Virus record (IMG/VR): IMGVR_UViG_3300045776_000016
Coordinates: 1 to 25,665 of that record
Direction: 5' to 3' (one strand)
Source: a virus
Length of the DNA: 25,665 nt
Of this stretch, positions 23,765 to 25,665 are shown piece by piece (position 1 is the stretch's first letter; every line of letters begins with the position of its first letter). The notes below the pieces were generated by a model, which saw nothing but the letters and a program-made list of their open reading frames with translations, made no database searches and was not told where the DNA came from. Position numbers and translations under genes: made by a program.

Positions 23765-23801
23765 GATAACACGCGATAACTAGAGCATATCGCGTCTTAT
23801 C
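23765..23801. promoter_or_regulatory. Operator-like imperfect palindrome
   Basis: GATAACACGCGATA (23765-23778) and TATCGCGTCTTATC (23788-23801) are inverted copies matching at 13 of 14 positions with a nine-base centre. No T-run follows on either side, arguing against a terminator. It lies in the gap between terS and the coiled-coil gene, immediately downstream of a leftward TTGACA box, where a bound regulator would block RNA polymerase. Confidence 0.6.
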
Positions 23802-23810
23802 TATTGTCAA
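23784..23810 (-). promoter_or_regulatory. Candidate sigma70-type promoter, leftward
   Basis: A perfect TTGACA lies at 23810-23805, overlapping the terS stop codon. TATGCT (23789-23784) follows after a 15-base spacer, shorter than the 17 usually preferred. The putative -10 lies inside the palindrome. Such a promoter would express the accessory ORFs, terL and the genes beyond, independently of terS. Confidence 0.4.
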
Positions 23811-24352
23811 TGGCGTGTGTCTCCGTCGCTGGTCTCGCGTCCTGTCTCGGCCAGGGCGGCCAATTCCTCGTCTGTGAGGTCGGCCACGCCCTTGATCAGC
23901 CGGACGCTCTTGCGGTCCTCGATGTGGCCGAGGATGCGCGCCAGATCGACCAGGGCGCCACGCTTGTCAGCCGGTCGTATGACGCTGTCGGCCGTCACAG
24001 GAGCCATGGCCATCGACGCGAGCTCGCGGACGATGCTGGCCTTGCTCACATCGTATTGCCGGGCCGTTTCCACGGCCGCAGCGGCCGCGCTGACGCGAGC
24101 GATGGCCAGAATGGGGGATATCTTGGGATGATCGACCAATCGTTTTGCCTCGCGTGACGCGTCCTGTCCGGACCATTTGAGTGATGCTGGATATGCGCTG
24201 CGATAGGCTGCTGTGGCGTTGGCCATGTCGTTTGAGATGTATGCGGTGACGAACGCCCTCTGCTGAGTGGTGAGGGCTTGCATGAGTGCGCTGATTGTCG
24301 CCGCGTGCTCATCAGACAGATCATCGTCGATATCGTCTGTGATGTCGGACAT
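23807..24352 (-). CDS. terS: Terminase small subunit
   Basis: A 181-residue protein. The ATG at 24352 (MSDITDDIDDDLSDEH) is preferred; a TTG at 24409 would add 19 unsupported residues. LTTQQRAFVTAYISNDMANA (about 27-46) followed by ATAAYRSAYP is the typical opening of Terminase_2-type small subunits, a helix-turn-helix that recognises the packaging site. ASREAKRLVDHPKI and a central helical oligomerisation region follow, then KRGALVDLARILGHIEDRKS. The acidic N- and C-termini are usual. It marks viral DNA for TerL. The gene is separated from terL by three small ORFs and a regulatory gap, rather than being adjacent. Confidence 0.88.
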   Translation of the reverse strand: MSDITDDIDDDLSDEHAATISALMQALTTQQRAFVTAYISNDMANATAAYRSAYPASLKWSGQDASREAKRLVDHPKISPILAIARVSAAAAAVETARQYDVSKASIVRELASMAMAPVTADSVIRPADKRGALVDLARILGHIEDRKSVRLIKGVADLTDEELAALAETGRETSDGDTRH

Positions 24353-24427
24353 CTGGCGGTGCGCTCCGATCTCGCGAAATGCGATGGTGTCAATATCGCA
24401 GCGGGGCAACGGATTGCAATATCTGTG

Positions 24428-25081
24428 TCAGCCTGGGGTTCGCGGTGTGTCTGCCGGGGGAGCTGATCGTGCCGGTGGTGATAGGGGGTCGTTTGCCTGT
24501 CCGCGTGCGTCTGGTGTGGTATCGGCGAGTTCCGCCGCTCCGGGGTTGTCGGGTTGGTTGCGTCGGGGCGGCTTTTGTCCGACTGGCGTCGGACGCCCGC
24601 TATCAGGAAGGCAAGGTGGAACGATTTGTGCGGTGCAAGGGTTTGATGGGATTGTGTGATTACGATTTGTCTTGACAGGTGTGATTTCGCCCTTTGATAC
24701 AGGTACTGCCCACGTGCTCAGGTATGCGCGTGCGGGGGAGCGTTTTCGGCGTTTCGTTTCGCTGCGCACCGTGGCTGCGTCATCTGGATAAAGCCGGAAC
24801 AGGATCGGGCGCGACGGCCACAGGTCGCCGCCATCTTCCAACGACCATGAACCTTTCGGCCACTCGCCCTCATAATGCGCGCGGAAGATGCCCGTGCTCC
24901 CAGGCTCGATGACGTTGAACGACGAACCGTCTTTCGGGCAGTAAATCGCGTCGTTCCATCCCAGCTCTTTCAGCCGCATGAACGCCTCGACCATGGCATG
25001 GATAGCGGACCGCTCATCGGGCATCCGCGCAGCCCGCCCTGCCGCGCGTTCTTCGGCCGTGGTTTCAGGATTGGTGCTCAT
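24428..25081 (-). CDS. Phage protein with conserved N-terminal half and atypical tail
   Basis: A 217-residue ORF whose ATG at 25081 overlaps the stop of the 32-residue ORF (ATGA). Residues 20-110 look like a genuine phage domain: RSAIHAMVEAFMRLKELGWN, DAIYCPKDGSSFNVIEPGST, GEWPKGSWSLEDGGDLWPSR, with PILFRLYP at its end. From about residue 125 the protein becomes Pro/Asn/Thr-rich and low-complexity (PPRRNQPDNPGAAELADTTP), and codons end more often in A or T than in the neighbours. The natural protein may have ended near residue 120, with read-through into former intergenic DNA. Function unknown. Confidence 0.7.
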   Translation of the reverse strand: MSTNPETTAEERAAGRAARMPDERSAIHAMVEAFMRLKELGWNDAIYCPKDGSSFNVIEPGSTGIFRAHYEGEWPKGSWSLEDGGDLWPSRPILFRLYPDDAATVRSETKRRKRSPARAYLSTWAVPVSKGEITPVKTNRNHTIPSNPCTAQIVPPCLPDSGRPTPVGQKPPRRNQPDNPGAAELADTTPDARGQANDPLSPPARSAPPADTPRTPG

Positions 25082-25176
25082 TCCATGTATTCCGCCAGGA
25101 ACGCCGCTTCACGGTGGATTTCCTCGCGGGTCATCCACCACGAATAGCCGCACGTGGGTTCGGGTTTGTCGGTCAT
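25078..25176 (-). CDS. 32-residue protein coupled at both ends
   Basis: An ORF from the ATG at 25176 to the TGA at 25078. Its start overlaps the upstream stop and its stop overlaps the downstream start, both as ATGA. It opens MTDKPEPTCGYSWWMTREEI and continues as an amphipathic helix (HREAAFLAEYME). Double overlap and non-random composition support translation, although no strong ribosome binding site is seen. Function unknown. Confidence 0.6.
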   Translation of the reverse strand: MTDKPEPTCGYSWWMTREEIHREAAFLAEYME

Positions 25177-25433
25177 AGCGTTGTATCCATCAAAATGACG
25201 CGAAGCTCGGACACAGTTGCATCCTGGTTCTGACGGGTAAGAAAGACCTCAATCGCGGCGTGAGCGCGATGTGCCCACAGTGCCGCCTGAGCCTGAAGAT
25301 CAAGGCGATCAATCTCGTTAGCTGGTGTCGCCAGGATGTGGTTCCCGAACCCGCATCGCGCTGCCAGGGAACCACCTGAGGCTTGCAGATCAGCCCATGC
25401 CTTCTCGGCCGTGGTTTTCAGATCGTCCGGCAT
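25173..25433 (-). CDS. Small phage protein of unknown function
   Basis: An 86-residue protein. The ATG at 25433 shares bases with the preceding stop (TAATG), and this start is chosen over a longer reading beginning at 25475. It opens MPDDLKTTAEKAWADLQASG, has a central FGNHILATPANEIDRLDLQA and a helical end (AALWAHRAHAAIEVFLTRQN). It looks alpha-helical and soluble. Together with its neighbours it forms a chain of overlapping small ORFs upstream of terS. No family is recognised. Confidence 0.7.
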   Translation of the reverse strand: MPDDLKTTAEKAWADLQASGGSLAARCGFGNHILATPANEIDRLDLQAQAALWAHRAHAAIEVFLTRQNQDATVSELRVILMDTTL

Positions 25434-25665
25434 TACTGCATCCTCCGGGGCGCTTCCTGATGGCGGCATTCGCACCGGGCCAAGACCTCCTTCAGCAGAG
25501 CGCGGATGTCAGACCGCTCGCCGTTGCCGATGTAGTTTGCCCGGCGACCTGGTGCAGCACCGAAGGGCGCGACGACAAGCGCGATAGCGCAGCCGGGCAA
25601 GATGGCCTCGACCGCTTTGATGGCTTGCACCATTCGTTCGCCGCCTGCCGGGTTGAGCGGGCGGG
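25433..25665 (-). CDS. Small phage protein, probably 5'-truncated by the window edge
   Basis: The frame ending at 25433 is open to the right edge; an ATG at 25633 exists, but the upstream residues (LNPAGGER) also look coding, so the true start may lie outside. The readable part contains AVEAILPGCAIALVVAPFGA, then ANYIGNGERSDIRALLKEVL. The R-x-NYI-x-N-x-R-x-D-x-x-x-LLKE pattern occurs widely in short uncharacterised phage and prophage proteins. It overlaps the next gene as TAATG. Function unknown. Confidence 0.65.
   Translation of the reverse strand, partial: RPLNPAGGERMVQAIKAVEAILPGCAIALVVAPFGAAPGRRANYIGNGERSDIRALLKEVLARCECRHQEAPRRMQ

Overview
The window is one continuous stretch of a GC-rich (roughly 60-65 % by eye) tailed-phage or prophage genome. 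It holds the packaging, capsid and short-tail modules. All recognised genes but one lie on the minus strand and are tightly packed, most with ATGA, TGATG or TAATG stop/start overlaps or gaps of only a few bases. No tape measure, sheath, tail-tube or baseplate genes appear between the capsid genes and the fibre genes. Two adaptor-like proteins and a probable beta-propeller nozzle protein do appear. This fits a podovirus-like (P22/BcepC6B-like) architecture. Base composition and the style of several proteins (a tailspike with a signal peptide, a protein carrying GSYVLPADLISGLGEG, RARGG motifs) suggest an alphaproteobacterial host, possibly Acetobacteraceae. The host assignment is inference only.

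The layout is read in the direction of transcription, from right to left. At 25665-24428 there are four small phage ORFs of unknown function, each overlapping the next. At 24352-23807 lies the small terminase subunit. At 23806-23624 there is a regulatory gap with a TTGACA box and a large imperfect palindrome. Three small accessory ORFs (23623-22600) lead into the large terminase subunit (22600-20873), followed by two small ORFs (20870-20368). Next comes the only plus-strand gene, a 57-residue single-span membrane protein (20189-20362) with a strong ribosome binding site and a GTG start. Then come the portal (20049-17701), a group of small ORFs (17697-15339) that includes a GroES-like protein, a scaffold-like coiled-coil protein (15346-14297), a 215-residue protein, a decoration-like protein and the major capsid protein (12868-11960).

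A free-standing HNH/AP2 endonuclease (11890-11492) sits directly behind the capsid gene, preceded by an RNA hairpin. After it come two beta-rich structural proteins, a highly charged small protein, a gp4-like adaptor, a zinc-ribbon protein, a beta-helix tailspike with a Sec-type signal peptide, a second adaptor-like protein, a trimeric fibre with a self-cleaving S74 chaperone domain, a nozzle-like protein, a small fibre-associated protein, and a large structural protein that runs off the left edge.

Together these genes cover DNA packaging (TerS/TerL/portal), head assembly (scaffold, a possible co-chaperonin, capsid, decoration) and a short tail with two candidate receptor-binding proteins. 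No integrase, repressor, replication or lysis cassette, tRNA gene or CRISPR array was recognised. The items that stand out most are the isolated plus-strand membrane gene, the operator-like palindrome behind terS, the truncated homing endonuclease with its upstream hairpin, the phage-borne GroES-like gene and the exported-looking tailspike.
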